A stretch of DNA of 64,000 nucleotides from Hafnia paralvei ATCC 29927 (GTDB lineage: Bacteria; Pseudomonadota; Gammaproteobacteria; Enterobacterales; Enterobacteriaceae), in the NCBI RefSeq assembly GCF_001655005.1, contig NZ_LXET01000044.1:124001-188000 (forward strand), in the 5' to 3' direction. A model generated the notes under the pieces. The model saw only the letters and a list, made by a program, of their open reading frames with translations, searched no databases and was not told the DNA's origin. The position numbers were made by a program, and so were the translations under genes. Position 1 is the stretch's first letter, and each line of letters begins with the position of its first letter. This document shows, one piece after another, positions 1 through 11,817 of this stretch.

Positions 1-2
1 TT

Positions 3-89
3 GAACGTTTAATCGCCTATGTCACCGGCGTGCAAAACGTTCGTGACGTGATTCCATTCCCACGCACCCCACGAAACGCAACTTTCTAA
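3..89 (+). CDS. asnS: Asparaginyl-tRNA synthetase, C-terminal end (partial)
   Basis: The last 28 codons of asnS enter from the left edge in frame +3 and stop with TAA. The tail, with the motif GVQNVRDVIPFPRTPRN, matches the C-terminus of E. coli AsnS almost residue for residue. The family motif-3 region just upstream lies outside the window. The enzyme charges tRNA-Asn in the cytoplasm. asnS-ompF-aspC is the E. coli neighbourhood, which supports the call. The gene is followed by a strong intrinsic terminator. Confidence 0.93.
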   Translation, partial: ERLIAYVTGVQNVRDVIPFPRTPRNATF

Positions 90-128
90 ATAAGTAATAA
101 AACAACATTTAAACGTTTTCATTACAAA

Positions 129-162
129 AGAGGGGCCAGCAATGCTGGCCCCTCTCTTTTTT
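129..162 (+). terminator. Intrinsic terminator of asnS
   Basis: A GC-rich 12-bp inverted repeat (AGAGGGGCCAGC at 129-140 and its complement at 144-155) with a 3-nt loop is followed by a run of T. It lies 40 bp after the asnS stop codon. Confidence 0.9.
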
Positions 163-193
163 AAACTTAGACCCCTGTCACAAAGTTCCCTAA

Positions 194-300
194 TTTTTAC
201 AATTTGAAACACATACTTTCGTTTTGTTACGCGAATTATACTTTTGTATCATTTTCGATGTGGATTATCAGCCTAGTGAATGGAACACTGCGATGCAGAC
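194..300 (+). promoter_or_regulatory. ompF promoter with OmpR-type boxes
   Basis: Three direct repeats of the OmpR type can be seen: a T-rich run followed by GAAACA (about 195-212), GTTACG (about 218-232) and GTATCA (about 241-252). The layout matches the F1-F2-F3 boxes of E. coli ompF. By alignment with E. coli, where the mRNA begins AGACAC, transcription would start near 297, giving a leader of about 119 nt. The -10 and -35 elements are weak, as expected for an activator-dependent promoter. Known biology: OmpR~P activates and, at high osmolarity, represses ompF. Confidence 0.7.
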
Positions 301-369
301 ACAGGAAGACACCATACTTTCTCTTTTAGTTCCGTAAGTGATGAAATAGTTCCGCGCAGAATTAATTTA

Positions 370-420
370 GGCAGTGGCAGGTGTCAAAAAAAAATAACTC
401 CTTTAGAGGGTAACAATGAT
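370..420 (+). promoter_or_regulatory. ompF leader, likely MicF sRNA pairing region with RBS
   Basis: The leader segment GGCAGTGGCAGGTGTCA followed by a long A run and the GAGGGTAA ribosome site is nearly identical to the part of the E. coli ompF mRNA that pairs with the antisense RNA MicF. MicF itself is encoded elsewhere, next to ompC. Its presence in this organism is inferred from conservation of the target. Confidence 0.6.
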
Positions 421-1531
421 GAAACGCAATATTCTTGCAGTAGTGATCCCAGCGCTGTTGGCAGCTGGTGCAGCAAACGCAGCTGAAATCTATAACAAAG
501 ATGGCAACAAGCTGGATCTGTACGGTAAAGTTGACGGCCTGCACTACTTCTCTGACGACAAAGGTTCAGACGGTGATCAGTCTTACGCTCGTTTCGGCTT
601 CAAAGGCGAAACTCAGATTTCTGATCAACTGTCTGGTTATGGTCAGTGGGAATACAACATCAAAGTTAACAACACTGAAGGCAACGGCTCTTCTAAAAAC
701 GCAACCCGTCTGGGCTTTGCTGGCCTGAAATTCGGTGACTACGGTTCATTCGACTACGGTCGTAACTACGGCGTAATCTACGACGTAGAAGCATGGACTG
801 ATATGCTGCCAGAGTTCGGTGGTGATACTTATACCAACAGCGATAACTTCATGACCGGTCGTACCAACGGCGTTGCTACCTACCGTAACAACAACTTCTT
901 CGGTCTGGTTGATGGCTGGAACTTCGCAGTTCAGTATCAGGGTAAAAACGGCAGTGCGACCGAAAGCAACAATGGTCGTGACTACCAGCAGCAGAATGGT
1001 GACGGCTACGGTTTGTCTACCACTTATGATTTCGGAATGGGTATCAGCGCTGGTGCGGCGTACTCTTCATCTGACCGTACTAATCAGCAAACTACTCTAG
1101 GCCGTCAGGTTAATAGTAACGTAGCTGGTGGCGATAAAGCTGACGCATGGACCGCTGGCCTGAAGTACGATGCTAACAACGTCTACTTGGCAGCTATGTA
1201 TGCAGAAACTCGCAACATGACTCCATACGGCAAGACCGGTATCGCAGACAAAACTCAGAACTACGAAATCGTAGCTCAGTACCAGTTCGACTTCGGTCTG
1301 CGCCCATCCGTTGCTTACCTGCAGTCTAAAGGTAAAGACCTGAACACCAACTTATCTGGTGACAAAGATCTGGTTAAATATGTTGATGTCGGCGCGACTT
1401 ACTACTTCAACAAAAACATGTCTACCTATGTTGATTACAAAATCAACCTGCTGGATGACAACGATTTCACCAAAGCTAACGGCATCGCTACTGACGATAT
1501 CGTCGCTCTGGGTCTGGTATACCAGTTCTAA
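416..1531 (+). CDS. ompF: Outer-membrane porin OmpF
   Basis: A trimeric beta-barrel porin giving passive entry to small hydrophilic solutes. Residues 1-22 form a signal peptide ending ANA, and the mature protein starts AEIYNKDG as in E. coli OmpF. The constriction-loop motif PEFGG is at residues 132-136, and the chain ends in phenylalanine, the signal for BAM-assisted assembly. The length (371 aa) is normal. The ATG-ATG start with GAGGG a few bases upstream matches E. coli. Position between asnS and aspC, the MicF-type leader and the OmpR boxes favour OmpF over OmpC or PhoE. Loop regions differ from E. coli, as usual for surface-exposed segments. Confidence 0.95.
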   Translation: MMKRNILAVVIPALLAAGAANAAEIYNKDGNKLDLYGKVDGLHYFSDDKGSDGDQSYARFGFKGETQISDQLSGYGQWEYNIKVNNTEGNGSSKNATRLGFAGLKFGDYGSFDYGRNYGVIYDVEAWTDMLPEFGGDTYTNSDNFMTGRTNGVATYRNNNFFGLVDGWNFAVQYQGKNGSATESNNGRDYQQQNGDGYGLSTTYDFGMGISAGAAYSSSDRTNQQTTLGRQVNSNVAGGDKADAWTAGLKYDANNVYLAAMYAETRNMTPYGKTGIADKTQNYEIVAQYQFDFGLRPSVAYLQSKGKDLNTNLSGDKDLVKYVDVGATYYFNKNMSTYVDYKINLLDDNDFTKANGIATDDIVALGLVYQF

Positions 1532-1569
1532 TCTGACGACAGTCTAACGACTGTAACAGAACAGAATTT

Positions 1570-1596
1570 AAGGCAGAGCTTCGGCTCTGCCTTTTG
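1570..1596 (+). terminator. Intrinsic terminator of ompF
   Basis: AAGGCAGAGC, a TTCG-type loop and GCTCTGCC are followed by TTTT, 39 bp after the ompF stop. This is a classic stem with a stable tetraloop. Confidence 0.9.
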
Positions 1597-1831
1597 CTAT
1601 CGGCTATATTCCCTTGTGTTAAGCCTGTATTTTTTCCTATCCTCGCACGACGTTTACTCCCCTATTTTCCTCTCCCATTTCCCCTTTTCTTCTTATTTTT
1701 GGTGCTTTTATCATCATTGAAGCGTTCAGGTAACAACTTTGTATTCTTTTTGTGGCAAACGGTTGGCAAGCCTGCGACGTAGCGGTAATCTGAGGGCTCT
1801 CTGGCTCAACTCGACACATGGAAGCCCCTAC
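1597..1831 (+). other. ompF-aspC intergenic region
   Basis: Pyrimidine-rich spacer that must hold the aspC promoter. I could not single out a convincing -35/-10 pair. The in-frame extension upstream of aspC (from 1739) has no similarity to the family, so I leave it untranslated. Confidence 0.4.
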
Positions 1832-3025
1832 ATGTTTGAAAATATCCCAGCCGCACCAGCGGATCCGATTTTAGGTCTTGCCGATTTATTCCGTGCCGAC
1901 GCCCGTACCAATAAAATCAACTTAGGTATCGGTGTTTATAAAGATGAAACAGGTAAAACACCGGTGCTGACCAGCGTTAAAAAAGCTGAGCAGTATCTGC
2001 TGGAAAACGAAACCACAAAAAACTATCTGAGCATTGATGGTATTCCTGCTTTCGCGACCTGCACGCTGGAATTACTGTTTGGTAAAGAAAGCCCAATCAT
2101 TCAGGACAAACGTGCGCATGCCGCCCAAACTCCGGGTGGTACCGGTGCTCTGCGTGTGGCTGCTGATTTTATTGCGAATAAAACATCAGCTAAGCGAGTT
2201 TGGGTAAGCAATCCAAGCTGGCCTAACCATAAAAGCGTATTTAACGCCGCAGGGCTCGAGGTGCGCGAATATGACTACTATGATGCCGATAACCATCAAC
2301 TGGACTTCTCTGGCCTGCAAAAGAGCTTAGAGCAGGCTGAAGCGGGTGACGTGGTGCTGTTCCATGGCTGCTGCCATAACCCAACCGGTATTGACCCTAC
2401 GCCAGAACAGTGGGAAGCGCTGGCTGAAATGTCAGTGTCCAAAGGCTGGCTACCGCTATTTGACTTCGCTTATCAGGGCTTTGCCAATGGTTTGGAGGAA
2501 GATGCTCAGGGTCTGCGTATCTTCGCCGCTAAACATGATGAACTGCTGGTTGCCAGCTCTTACTCGAAAAACTTTGGTTTGTATAACGAACGCGTGGGCG
2601 CTTGCACATTGGTTGCCGCCGACAGTGAAACCGCAGACAAAGCCTTCAGCCAAATCAAAGCCACGATCCGTGCGAACTACTCTAACCCACCGGCTCACGG
2701 CGGTTCAGTGGTAGCAACCATTTTGGGTAACGAAGCTCTGCGTACCATCTGGGAGCAAGAGTTGACCGATATGCGTCAACGTATTCAACGTATGCGTCAG
2801 CTGTTTGTTAATACCCTGCAAGAGAAAGGTGCTGAGCAAGATTTCAGCTTCATCATCAAGCAAAACGGTATGTTCTCTTTCAGCGGTTTAACCAAGGAGC
2901 AGGTCATCCGCCTGCGCGATGAGTTTGGCGTTTACGCCGTGAACTCTGGCCGTGTGAACGTAGCAGGGATGACGCCAGACAATATGGCGCCATTGTGTGA
3001 AGCTATTGTCGCCGTGCTGAAATAA
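1832..3025 (+). CDS. aspC: Aspartate aminotransferase
   Basis: A PLP enzyme that interconverts aspartate + 2-oxoglutarate and oxaloacetate + glutamate; it also accepts aromatic substrates. The start at [20 protein letters not shown] matches E. coli AspC, so the ATG at 1832 is chosen over the longer frame beginning 1739. The Schiff-base lysine is K246 in [15 protein letters not shown]. The substrate-binding arginine lies in the C-terminal segment near SGRVNVAGM. At 397 aa the length equals the family. It is transcribed alone and ends in a terminator shared with the convergent gloC. Confidence 0.96.
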   Translation: MFENIPAAPADPILGLADLFRADARTNKINLGIGVYKDETGKTPVLTSVKKAEQYLLENETTKNYLSIDGIPAFATCTLELLFGKESPIIQDKRAHAAQTPGGTGALRVAADFIANKTSAKRVWVSNPSWPNHKSVFNAAGLEVREYDYYDADNHQLDFSGLQKSLEQAEAGDVVLFHGCCHNPTGIDPTPEQWEALAEMSVSKGWLPLFDFAYQGFANGLEEDAQGLRIFAAKHDELLVASSYSKNFGLYNERVGACTLVAADSETADKAFSQIKATIRANYSNPPAHGGSVVATILGNEALRTIWEQELTDMRQRIQRMRQLFVNTLQEKGAEQDFSFIIKQNGMFSFSGLTKEQVIRLRDEFGVYAVNSGRVNVAGMTPDNMAPLCEAIVAVLK

Positions 3026-3042
3026 TATTACCTCAGCAACGC

Positions 3043-3068
3043 AAAAGGAGCCTTTCGGCTCCTTTTTT
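3043..3068 (+). terminator. Intrinsic terminator of aspC
   Basis: AAAAGGAGCC, a TTTC loop and GGCTCC are followed by six T. It sits between convergent aspC and gloC. Confidence 0.85.
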
Positions 3069-3091
3069 ATTTACGGCGAGCGACATAGCAA

Positions 3092-3739
3092 CTACCACAC
3101 CGCGGGCTCATCGCACACAAACGGATTCGTCTGACGCTCTTGACCAAAGGTAGACATAGGTCCATGACCAGGAATAAAGGCAACATCATTTCCCAGAGGC
3201 CAGAGTTTGGTTTTGATAGAGTTAATCAAGGCCTGATGGTCACCACGCGGGAAATCACTACGCCCTACACCACCGCTAAACAAAACATCGCCCACCTGCG
3301 CTAAGCGCGACTCTTCATTGAAGAAAATCACGTGGCCAGGAGTATGTCCGGGGCAATGAAACACCTGTAATGTTTGATTCCCTACCTGCAACGTATCACC
3401 ATCGTTAAGCCAGCGCGTTGGAGTCAATGGGTCACAATTGGTGAAACCAAACATTTTGCTTTGTGCAGGTAGCCCTTCAAGCCAAAACAGATCGTCTTCC
3501 TGCGGTCCATAAATGGGTACATTCAAGCTCTTCGCCAATTGTCCTGCCGCTCCAACATGGTCTAGATGACCGTGGGTAAGCAGTATTTGAGTCACCGTTA
3601 AGCCAAGCGCTTCCACTTCACGCAAAATTTTTGCAGGCTCACCGCCCGGATCGACGATAGCGGCCTGATGTGTATCTTCACACCATAGCAGAGTACAATT
3701 TTGTTGAAATGCAGTGACAGGAATTATTTTATATTTCAT
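3092..3739 (-). CDS. gloC: Type II glyoxalase (hydroxyacylglutathione hydrolase) GloC / YcbL
   Basis: A metallo-beta-lactamase-fold hydrolase of 215 aa, the exact length of E. coli YcbL/GloC. It hydrolyses S-D-lactoylglutathione to D-lactate and glutathione in methylglyoxal detoxification. The metal motif HGHLDH occupies residues 56-61, a second ligand region is HCPGHTPGH, and the C-terminal IPGHGP motif is present. The start at [15 protein letters not shown] follows the family; an upstream in-frame ATG at 3796 would add 19 unrelated residues that overlap the mepK terminator. Its neighbour upstream is mepK, as in E. coli. Confidence 0.93.
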   Translation of the reverse strand: MKYKIIPVTAFQQNCTLLWCEDTHQAAIVDPGGEPAKILREVEALGLTVTQILLTHGHLDHVGAAGQLAKSLNVPIYGPQEDDLFWLEGLPAQSKMFGFTNCDPLTPTRWLNDGDTLQVGNQTLQVFHCPGHTPGHVIFFNEESRLAQVGDVLFSGGVGRSDFPRGDHQALINSIKTKLWPLGNDVAFIPGHGPMSTFGQERQTNPFVCDEPAVW

Positions 3740-3776
3740 CGTTGCCTCAATACCTTGCCCACAATGATTTATCACA

Positions 3777-3807
3777 ATAAAAAAACACGCCGGCAAAGGC
3801 CGACGTG
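3777..3807 (-). terminator. Intrinsic terminator of mepK
   Basis: Read on the minus strand, CACGTCGGC, a CTTT loop and GCCGGCGTG (9 bp with one G-U pair) are followed by seven T. It lies just after the mepK stop. Confidence 0.85.
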
Positions 3808-3854
3808 ATGGATGTCTTTAGCTCTACCGCTAATAATACCTGCTTAGCAAAGTA

Positions 3855-4403
3855 TTACCAATTCCTGACAGGGCCAGTATCAATATGAACAAAATTACTG
3901 CGCGGATAATATCCAACGCCACCCGCACGCATTTTCAATGCGGCTTTACGAATATTCGCTAGCTGAACGCCTTCAATATGGAAATCCATCGCTTGGCCGA
4001 GAGTATGATAACTATGCTTAGCAACACCACTGCCACGCTCACGTAATTCACTATTTGTACGTGGAGAACGATATCCAGAAATAAGCTGAATAGGTTTGCG
4101 CGTACCTATCATCGCTTGTAAGCGGAATATTTGATCGAATAAACGAGGGTCAATACGTTTAACTTTATTCGCACGATAGTCGCGGAATAAATGATTGAGG
4201 CGAGCCAGCTCTTCTTGAATATAGTTTTTGCCGTCGAAAAACTCGGCTTTGAGTTGCTCACCGGTATTTAAATTATTCAACACTAAAATACGCGGACGCG
4301 GTGTAGAAAGCGTTGCTAGCGCTTGCCCAGGCAGCATTGCCATTCCCATAGCAACGCCACCTAAAGCTAACCACTTGCGACGATGAATATTGATTGGATC
4401 CAT
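3855..4403 (-). CDS. mepK: Murein DD-/LD-endopeptidase MepK (YcbK)
   Basis: A zinc peptidase of the M15/peptidase_M15_3 family that cleaves meso-DAP cross-links (3-3 and 4-3) in peptidoglycan. The N-terminus carries a twin-arginine-like signal (R8-R9-K10 before a hydrophobic stretch ending in QALA, about residue 30), so export to the periplasm is expected. Zinc ligands H133, D140 and H173 are at the same positions as in E. coli MepK. The length (182 aa) is identical to E. coli. It lies downstream of ldtD, which makes the 3-3 cross-links MepK cuts, so synthesis and hydrolysis of the same bond are encoded side by side. Confidence 0.94.
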   Translation of the reverse strand: MDPINIHRRKWLALGGVAMGMAMLPGQALATLSTPRPRILVLNNLNTGEQLKAEFFDGKNYIQEELARLNHLFRDYRANKVKRIDPRLFDQIFRLQAMIGTRKPIQLISGYRSPRTNSELRERGSGVAKHSYHTLGQAMDFHIEGVQLANIRKAALKMRAGGVGYYPRSNFVHIDTGPVRNW

Positions 4404-4580
4404 GAGATGTTTTTACCCGGCAAAGTATCTAAAGATCACGCATTAAAGCGCACCGTCAGGCACCATAACCGCCATGGATGATCGAGTCAACCCGCTTCCC
4501 GCCGTGCCCGGCGGGATATCACAGAAATTTATGACTCACAGTTACATCATCAACAAAACAACGTTATTGCTAACTACTTG

Positions 4581-6407
4581 CTAAAGCTGAAAAAGACGTT
4601 CAGCTTGAGCTGCTACTTTTGCCCCAGAACGGACGGTATCATCATAATTGTAAATATCTGTGCGGAATTGCGGTTTTCCATCTTCAGAAACCCACGCGGT
4701 CAGATAATAGAGACGAACCGGTATACGATGACGAATTGGCACATATTTCGTATTCCCCTCTTTTAATGCAGATGATACCCGTGCGTCATTCCAGCCAGCA
4801 TCTTGTAACAACATATTTGCTAGCGTTGATGCTTTATTTACACGGACACAACCCGAACTTAAAGCACGGATGTCTTTTTCAAACAATCCATGATTCGGTG
4901 TGTCATGCAGATAAATAGCATCCTGACTCGGCATATTAAACTTGTAGCGACCTAATGAATTATTAACGCCTGGCGCCTGCTGGATACGATATGGAAAATT
5001 ACGCGGCGAAACTGATGCCCAATCGATCATATAAGGATCGACAACTTCAGCATCATTACTCCAACCAGAAAACAGACGATATCCATGACGTTCAAAATAG
5101 CCAGGATCACGCATCGCTTTAGGAACAATGTCTTCGCGAATAAGCGTGGTTGGGACATTCCACGGTGGATTGACAACCACGTTATTCAGTTCACTATTCA
5201 TCAGCGGTGTTTTACGCGTCGGACGTCCAACGATAACGCGTGAAGTAAGCACTTCAGTACCGTTTTGGTAGTAAATCAGAGAGTAGTTAGGAATATTCAC
5301 CATAATGCCGGTATCGACTTCTCCCGGCAAAATACGAAGTCGCTGGATATTTAACGCCAGTAACGTTGCTCGTGTTTGCGGTGAAACGTTCAGCCATTCA
5401 CGAGTACGTTTGCCAATCACTCCGTCACTCGCAAGGCCCTGCCACTGCTGGAAACGTTTCACAGCTTCGACTAACTCAGGCGTGTATCGATTGTCCGTAG
5501 CTGAAACAGGCATTGTTTTCGCCGGTGTTGCCTCTGGCGTTGGCTGCTGCGTCAACTCTGATACCGCAGTGGTCGAAGGACTGATTACCGCGTTAGGTTC
5601 CTGACTTGCAGGCGATTGCAGCGGCTGAGCCTCTGGTACTGGTGTCGGCGACTTAACATTTCCCTTTTCTGTGAGCATCCCCGTTCGCTGTAAAACCTCA
5701 CGCAGAGCAGGTATATCTGGGCTCAAATCGCCGGGTTTTAAACTTGGACCATCGTTGACGGTTGGCCAAGGACGAGTATCCGCCAGCAAATCTTTTAGCG
5801 CTTTATGCATAGCGGCATATTGTGGATGTGACGGTGCCAACGATTGAACAAACGTGGCCAAGCGACCATCACGCACAGACAGTTGCCAGTTATTAACCAA
5901 CGTTGCTGGAGGCTCCGCTATAGCGTAAGGCACCGAACTATACAGCCAGCTTCCTTTCGTTGCACTTACGCCTGAAACAAACTGAAGATACCCCAGCATC
6001 GCATCGGACAGTACAGCGTCACGCGCCATATCTTTGACATCTGGGTTAACAAGCGCCTGCACCCATTGAGTAAACTGCGGTTGTACGCCAGAAAGCGCGA
6101 CTTCAGCTAATTGCTGCTGAAATTGCTGCACGGCGGCACGATCCTGCCACATCGGCTGCATATGATTAGCAGCATAAAGAGAGGAAAGCTGATTTAAATA
6201 ACGCAGCGATACTCCCTGCGGAAGCTGTGATATCAGCGTAGAACGCGACTGAGGTACACTCATGGTCGCTACTGAAACCGCTGGCTGCGTTACAGGCTGT
6301 GTGACGACCTCTGCGTGAGCAGGCATCAGGCTCATCGCCAAAGCACTCATCGCCATTGAACCACCGACAACCATATGGCCTAGACGGAATCTGTTATTCA
6401 GCACCAT
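4581..6407 (-). CDS. ldtD: L,D-transpeptidase LdtD (YcbB)
   Basis: A periplasmic enzyme that forms 3-3 (DAP-DAP) cross-links in peptidoglycan and can bypass beta-lactam-blocked PBPs. A signal peptide ends near HAE (residue about 33). A peptidoglycan-binding type-1 repeat lies at about 310-345 ([20 protein letters not shown]). The YkuD catalytic domain covers about 370-540, with the signature [18 protein letters not shown] and catalytic Cys520. A low-complexity P/Q/T-rich linker at about 240-300 precedes it. The length (608 aa) is close to the 615 of E. coli. A good ribosome site (AGGGAG, 6 nt) precedes the ATG at 6407. Confidence 0.95.
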   Translation of the reverse strand: MVLNNRFRLGHMVVGGSMAMSALAMSLMPAHAEVVTQPVTQPAVSVATMSVPQSRSTLISQLPQGVSLRYLNQLSSLYAANHMQPMWQDRAAVQQFQQQLAEVALSGVQPQFTQWVQALVNPDVKDMARDAVLSDAMLGYLQFVSGVSATKGSWLYSSVPYAIAEPPATLVNNWQLSVRDGRLATFVQSLAPSHPQYAAMHKALKDLLADTRPWPTVNDGPSLKPGDLSPDIPALREVLQRTGMLTEKGNVKSPTPVPEAQPLQSPASQEPNAVISPSTTAVSELTQQPTPEATPAKTMPVSATDNRYTPELVEAVKRFQQWQGLASDGVIGKRTREWLNVSPQTRATLLALNIQRLRILPGEVDTGIMVNIPNYSLIYYQNGTEVLTSRVIVGRPTRKTPLMNSELNNVVVNPPWNVPTTLIREDIVPKAMRDPGYFERHGYRLFSGWSNDAEVVDPYMIDWASVSPRNFPYRIQQAPGVNNSLGRYKFNMPSQDAIYLHDTPNHGLFEKDIRALSSGCVRVNKASTLANMLLQDAGWNDARVSSALKEGNTKYVPIRHRIPVRLYYLTAWVSEDGKPQFRTDIYNYDDTVRSGAKVAAQAERLFQL

Positions 6408-6570
6408 CCCTTGCTCCCTTGTTAGCTCATTGGCTCCGACTTTCGGAACCTTAGCTTAATTATACAAATAGAAATGACTTTTTGCCGTTTCATGTGCCGG
6501 TTGGTGCATCAACTGCCCGGACATTACGTTTTATTTATATGATGATACGTTACCGCCTACATTCTGCCAA

Positions 6571-6598
6571 AAAAAACGGCCCGATAAGAAGGCCGTTT
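6571..6598 (-). terminator. Intrinsic terminator of the mukFEB operon
   Basis: On the minus strand AAACGGCC, a 9-nt loop and GGCCGTTT are followed by eight T in total. It is 40 bp past the mukB stop codon. Confidence 0.9.
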
Positions 6599-6637
6599 GC
6601 GTTAATAATGATTTCAGTATATGAAATTTATTAGGTT

Positions 6638-9600
6638 CTAGCTCTCTGACTCTTCTTGAGTCACTGATTCCATTATGTTTTTCTCGGGAGCAAAGCCTCG
6701 CAGTCCCACAACATGAACATGTTCAGTGTTATTGAACACTTTACGCATCAGTTTATATGTGGTGCCCTTTTCTGGGCTGATGTTTTCTGGCGCCGCAATA
6801 ATTAGCTGCATCTCCAGACGCTCACACAGTTCAAACAACGTAGCGATAGATTTTGCATCTAGACGAGCGGCCTCATCTAGGAACAGCAAACGGCACGGTG
6901 AAATATCTTTGCCACGTAGACGGCGTGATTCCTCTTCCCAGCTTTGAACGACCATAACCAGAATGGACATGCCGGTACCGATCGCTTCACCCGTTGACAG
7001 CGCTCCGCTCTCCGCACGTAACCAACCATCCGAACCACGGTTAACCTCAACTTCCATTTCTAGATAGTTACGATAATCCAGCAATTCTTCGCCAATGGTT
7101 TGCGGCGTGCGCTGCCCCATGTCGATTTGTGGATTCAGGCGCTGATACAGTTTCGCTAACGCTTCTGAGAAGGTTAGCCGGTTGCTATTAAACAGATCCT
7201 GATGTTGTTCCTGCTGTTCTGACAACACCGTCAACAGCGTTGAGTGAGCTTCACGTACGTTGACATTCAGACGAACGCTATTCACCTGCCCAAAGGCAAC
7301 TGTCTGCAAACCTTGGTTGAGCATACGAATGCGGTTCTGCTCACGCTGGATGGTCTTGCGAATAATATTGGCGACGCTCTTCGAGCTAATAGCCAGTTTC
7401 TGTTCACGGGAGGTCAGCTCTTCTGTCAAACGTGCAAGCTCAATTTCCATCTGCTCGATAGCGTCAACAGGATCATCACTGCGGATAATGTCCTGACGGA
7501 TACGCTCACGCAGATGCTGATAAACGGCAATATAGAACTGGATTTTACGTTCAGGGCGTTTTGGATCTTCAGACAAACGCAGCACATCTCGCAAATGCTC
7601 GTTATCAGCCACCGCCAAACGCAACGCACCTAACGCCTTGTCCGACATAGAACGTAGCTCATCCGCGTCCATATAGGCCAGCTCACGACGATGGAGTCGA
7701 CGTTCAACGCCATTGTCTTTGACTAAGCGCATCACGGCACACCAGCCTGCTTTCGCGGTGGTAACCTGCTCGCGGATCTGATGGTAATCGCGCTCAACCT
7801 TACGCAGGCGTTTTTGCAGATTATCCATTTCTGATTCACAGAACATAATCTGTTTTTCAAGCTGATTACGACGCGCACGGTTATTGCTCAATGCGGTATG
7901 CAGCTCATCTCGGCGTATGCGCGCGCGCTCTTCTGCGTTTGGATCGGCCTGTACGCCAATATCTTGCAGCTCTTGAGACAGCTCTTTAAGCATGTCACGC
8001 TTGGCTTCAAACGAGCTCTTCAGCGATGCAAGCACCTGATGATATTGAGCCAACTGAGCCTGCTGCTGACGAAGCTGATCGCGGGTACGCGCACGATCGG
8101 CTTCAGCATGTTCTAAGCGCTGACGCAGTTTATCGTTAAGGTCAGAGTTCTCCGTCAACATGCCTGCAGAATCGCTGTAGCTGAAGTGTGCACGACGCTG
8201 AACCACTTCAGTGAGCGCGAAGGTCTGCTGTTTCGCGGAACGCTGATTTTGCTGAGCCTGCTGATAATCTTGACGCAACTGCTCATGCTGCTCTGGATCG
8301 CTCTGCAACACAGAGAGCATCGGTTCCAGCTTGGCTAGGTTTGCCCCATGCTGTTGCAGATAGCGCGCCGCTTCCTGCGCCTCTTCCAGTTCCTCACGGA
8401 TCTCTTCAACGCGATCCTGTAAGGTTTCATCAGCAAGCAAACCAATATGCGGTGTTAGCTTATGCAGCAACGCAACGCTTTCTTTCGCCTGAGCTAATTG
8501 CTGACGTTGCTGCTGCGTAATATTGTCCTGATTATTGAATTCACGTTCTATCTCGGTACGACGACCGTTGATTTGACGTAACTCAGCTTCCGGATCTTGC
8601 TCAAATGCAACGGCTAAATGGCTGCCGATAAAACGACTAAACGCCTGATGTAGACGCTGAGTTTTCTGCACGTCGAACGACAGCGTAGCATAACGTTCAG
8701 CCAACTCATCACGCCGCGCATACAGCGTTTCCAAACGGCTTTCGCGGGCTGCACGACCAAATAACGGCACCTCAGGGAAGCGAGAATAACGCCACTGGCG
8801 ATCCGATGCCTTGACAACCACAGCACGCTCAAGCTCATCAGCGGCAAATACGCTGTCATCAAACGACTGCGGATCCCCTTCGATCAGATAGAGATCCTCC
8901 GGACAATCTTCCAGCCCCGCCAACTGTTCACGAACCAGAGAAAGGTCTGGGACCACAATCGCATGGCGTGCAGGTCCATATAATGCGGAAAAGTACGGCG
9001 CATCATCGATGGTCACGTCATCGTAAATTTCAGACAGCAGAACACCGCCAAAACGTTCGGCCAGCGCGATCAGTCGGCCGTCTTCTGCTCCGCTTGGCTG
9101 GCTTAAACGTTCAATCTGGTTCTCAATTTCACGTTTCTGATGAGCAACTTCATCGCGTTCAACGGTAGATTCACGTTCACGCTCCAGCAGTTGTTGCATC
9201 TGCTCAGTAACCTGACGACTGTCGGAAAGTTCGTCACCGCACTGATCGCTAAGCTGGCTTAGTGCTTCTTGTGCCGCTAACCATACTGGCGCTTTCGCCG
9301 TCAGATCTTTTGCTTTCGCGGTGATCTGCTCCAGCTCCTGACGCAGAACCATGCGGCGTTCGCTGGCTTCGGCAACGTCGAGGGTCAACGTTTCAATCCG
9401 CTCTTCCATTTCGCGCTGGGCATCATCCAGCTCTTCTGGCTGATATTGCTGTCCGGTACGTTTACAGAATTCCTGTAATAAACGTTCAGCGTCTTGCTGC
9501 GAACGTAAACGCTGTTCTAATTCAGCCAAACGCATACGTAATGGTTGTACACGTTCAGATTGGTGCTGAAGTGAAGACCAGTCGCGTAACAAATCTCGGC

Positions 9601-11092
9601 CAGCCTGCCATGCCTCGCTGCGGCTCACTTCTCCCACCAGCTTCACGACCAGTTGGTAAGCATTTTCAAACTGGGAATGCGCAGCACTTGCCACATTCAT
9701 TTTTTGCTCAAGCTGCATCAGAATTTCAGTCGCTTCCTGCTCGCGTGCGCTGAAGGTTTCAAGCCACTCTTCGCTGTTATCGGCGTTGAGATCGGGCAGT
9801 TGACACACCTGACGAGCACGCTCTAACGCTTGCAGTGCCTGCTGATACTGAATAGCGCGTGTCTGCTGCACGTCCAATGCCTGCTGGTAATCAGCCAACT
9901 GACTTTTTAGCTCATCCACTTCAGCTTCGGCCGCTTCTGAACGCGCTTCATAGTCAGCGTGCAGATCGCTTGCCTCAGCGACAACTTCGTTCTGCTCTTC
10001 TAAACGATAAGTCAGCTCTTCCAAATCACTTTGATAACGCTCGATCTTCTCCTGCTGACGCATCGCCGTTTGGACAAGATTTAAGTGATCGCTTGCGGCC
10101 TGATAATCGGTTTCGAGATCGGATTCAGAGCCGCTTTGCTCCGCCAGCTCACGAGACATTTCGACATGACGATATTGTTCCGCCAGCAGCTGTTTACGCC
10201 CACCCAGCAGCTCACGTCGCAGCAACAGTGCCTGATCGAGGTGAATGCGACGCTCGTTGGCGTGGCGCATATAGTCAGCCGATACATAGGATGTTGCTTC
10301 AGTGATCAGGTGTTTGAACAGATCACGGTCGGACTGCGTTACGCGAATAGCTTCAAGCGTCATGCGGTTTTCACGCAGCGCGGCTTCCATATCCTGAAAT
10401 GCTTTACGCACCCCACTGTTTTCTGGCAACAGATAATCGCGCAGAGAGCGGGTAATCGCGCTGGAAATACCACCGTACAGTGAAGCTTCAATGAGGCGAT
10501 AAAACTTGCTGCGGTCAGATGCTGAGCGCAGACGGCGTGGGATCACGCCCAGATCAAACATCAAAGAGTGATAGTCGGTGATCGAGTTAAACTGCTTGAA
10601 CTGTACGCCTTCAATCGCTTCAACTCGTTCTTTTAGCTCGGCCAGCGGTAACACTCGAGCCTGACGCTCGCCCACGGTTTCCGTTAGGATCTGCGTTGGC
10701 TGGAACGATGTCGGTAAGCCTTGGATTGTGAAAGGCTTGATATCGACTTTACGGTCGCGACCTGCAACCTGCTGTAAGCGAACCCCGACCAAAACACGCT
10801 GGTGACGCGAGTTAACGACGTCAAGCGTGGCATAACATACGCCTGCGCGCAGCTTGCCGTGCAAGCCTTTATCACGTGAACCCGACGTCGCCCCTGCTTC
10901 CGTGGTGTTACGGAAATGCAGCAGCGTCAGATCGGGGATTAGCGCCGTAACAAACGCCGCCATGGTGGTCGATTTACCCGCGCCGTTGCCGCCTGAGAGC
11001 GTAGTCACCAGTTCATCAAGATCAAAAGTTCGGGCAAAGAAACCGTTCCAGTTAACCAGTGTCAGCGAGCGAAATTTTCCGCGTTCAATCAT
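6638..11092 (-). CDS. mukB: Chromosome condensin subunit MukB
   Basis: The SMC-like ATPase of the MukBEF condensin, which extrudes DNA loops and aids segregation. Walker [10 protein letters not shown] is at residues 34-42. Two long coiled-coil arms flank the hinge (about 640-800). The C-terminal head carries the signature [17 protein letters not shown] and Walker [12 protein letters not shown]. The length (1484 aa) equals the E. coli protein. Its ATG overlaps the mukE stop by 4 bp (ATGA type), so the genes are translationally coupled. It is last in cmoM-mukF-mukE-mukB. Confidence 0.97.
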   Translation of the reverse strand: MIERGKFRSLTLVNWNGFFARTFDLDELVTTLSGGNGAGKSTTMAAFVTALIPDLTLLHFRNTTEAGATSGSRDKGLHGKLRAGVCYATLDVVNSRHQRVLVGVRLQQVAGRDRKVDIKPFTIQGLPTSFQPTQILTETVGERQARVLPLAELKERVEAIEGVQFKQFNSITDYHSLMFDLGVIPRRLRSASDRSKFYRLIEASLYGGISSAITRSLRDYLLPENSGVRKAFQDMEAALRENRMTLEAIRVTQSDRDLFKHLITEATSYVSADYMRHANERRIHLDQALLLRRELLGGRKQLLAEQYRHVEMSRELAEQSGSESDLETDYQAASDHLNLVQTAMRQQEKIERYQSDLEELTYRLEEQNEVVAEASDLHADYEARSEAAEAEVDELKSQLADYQQALDVQQTRAIQYQQALQALERARQVCQLPDLNADNSEEWLETFSAREQEATEILMQLEQKMNVASAAHSQFENAYQLVVKLVGEVSRSEAWQAGRDLLRDWSSLQHQSERVQPLRMRLAELEQRLRSQQDAERLLQEFCKRTGQQYQPEELDDAQREMEERIETLTLDVAEASERRMVLRQELEQITAKAKDLTAKAPVWLAAQEALSQLSDQCGDELSDSRQVTEQMQQLLERERESTVERDEVAHQKREIENQIERLSQPSGAEDGRLIALAERFGGVLLSEIYDDVTIDDAPYFSALYGPARHAIVVPDLSLVREQLAGLEDCPEDLYLIEGDPQSFDDSVFAADELERAVVVKASDRQWRYSRFPEVPLFGRAARESRLETLYARRDELAERYATLSFDVQKTQRLHQAFSRFIGSHLAVAFEQDPEAELRQINGRRTEIEREFNNQDNITQQQRQQLAQAKESVALLHKLTPHIGLLADETLQDRVEEIREELEEAQEAARYLQQHGANLAKLEPMLSVLQSDPEQHEQLRQDYQQAQQNQRSAKQQTFALTEVVQRRAHFSYSDSAGMLTENSDLNDKLRQRLEHAEADRARTRDQLRQQQAQLAQYHQVLASLKSSFEAKRDMLKELSQELQDIGVQADPNAEERARIRRDELHTALSNNRARRNQLEKQIMFCESEMDNLQKRLRKVERDYHQIREQVTTAKAGWCAVMRLVKDNGVERRLHRRELAYMDADELRSMSDKALGALRLAVADNEHLRDVLRLSEDPKRPERKIQFYIAVYQHLRERIRQDIIRSDDPVDAIEQMEIELARLTEELTSREQKLAISSKSVANIIRKTIQREQNRIRMLNQGLQTVAFGQVNSVRLNVNVREAHSTLLTVLSEQQEQHQDLFNSNRLTFSEALAKLYQRLNPQIDMGQRTPQTIGEELLDYRNYLEMEVEVNRGSDGWLRAESGALSTGEAIGTGMSILVMVVQSWEEESRRLRGKDISPCRLLFLDEAARLDAKSIATLFELCERLEMQLIIAAPENISPEKGTTYKLMRKVFNNTEHVHVVGLRGFAPEKNIMESVTQEESES

Positions 11093-11817
11093 TCCTGTTC
11101 ATCCTCCGCATTGTCCGCGCTACCGTCTGCACTGGATTCGTTTTCTTCGTTTTCATCATTCAGCGACAACGTGTTTTCTAACGGCATGGCTTCGCCGTCA
11201 CGGATCATTCTGAGCTGGGATTCACGTGGGTCATCGCCGCTGCGCACGTCTGCACCAAAGCGGAAAACCGCCTCAGTGATGCGGAATTTAGTGCTGTCAT
11301 TACCCATGAAATAAACCATGCCCAAACGACGTAGCCTATTTAATGAGGTACGAACTTTCTCTTGCAGCTTTTGACGGTCAAGATCCGAACCGGTGGAGCG
11401 TTGGTTAACATACTTCAGTAGCTTGCTTTCATCGGCCAGAGAGAGCAACTCATCATAGAGTTCCTGCTGGCTGAAGATACCTTCGTGCGCCAAACGCTCA
11501 GGACTTAAATAGAGGTAGCACAGAATTTTGCCCACCATCATATCCAGCTCAGACAGAACAGAGCGTGGGATAAGCGTGGTAGAACGCGGTCTGAGATAGA
11601 AAAAGCCTTCCGGCGCACGAATGAGTTCAACGTTATAGCGGCTATAAAAGAGTTCCAGCTCATCCTGAAAATCCATCAGGAAAGCATGATTATCTAACTC
11701 ATCAATGCCAATGTGACGACCGGAACGCAGTTGACTATCCAACGCGGGAAACAGCGGGTTAAACACCGCTTGCGCCAGTTTAGCTGGCATCATATTTTCA
11801 GTATTTGTCGATGACAT
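11089..11817 (-). CDS. mukE: Condensin accessory protein MukE
   Basis: A kite-type winged-helix subunit that bridges MukF and MukB and binds DNA. The start at [18 protein letters not shown] matches E. coli MukE. The longer frame up to 11895 is rejected because it would run deep into mukF. The core (FLMDFQ through FRFGADVR) is almost invariant. The C-terminal tail after residue 215 is acidic and variable (rich in E, D, N and S). Length 242 aa against 234 in E. coli. The start overlaps the mukF stop by 20 bp and the stop overlaps the mukB start by 4 bp. Confidence 0.95.
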   Translation of the reverse strand: MSSTNTENMMPAKLAQAVFNPLFPALDSQLRSGRHIGIDELDNHAFLMDFQDELELFYSRYNVELIRAPEGFFYLRPRSTTLIPRSVLSELDMMVGKILCYLYLSPERLAHEGIFSQQELYDELLSLADESKLLKYVNQRSTGSDLDRQKLQEKVRTSLNRLRRLGMVYFMGNDSTKFRITEAVFRFGADVRSGDDPRESQLRMIRDGEAMPLENTLSLNDENEENESSADGSADNAEDEQE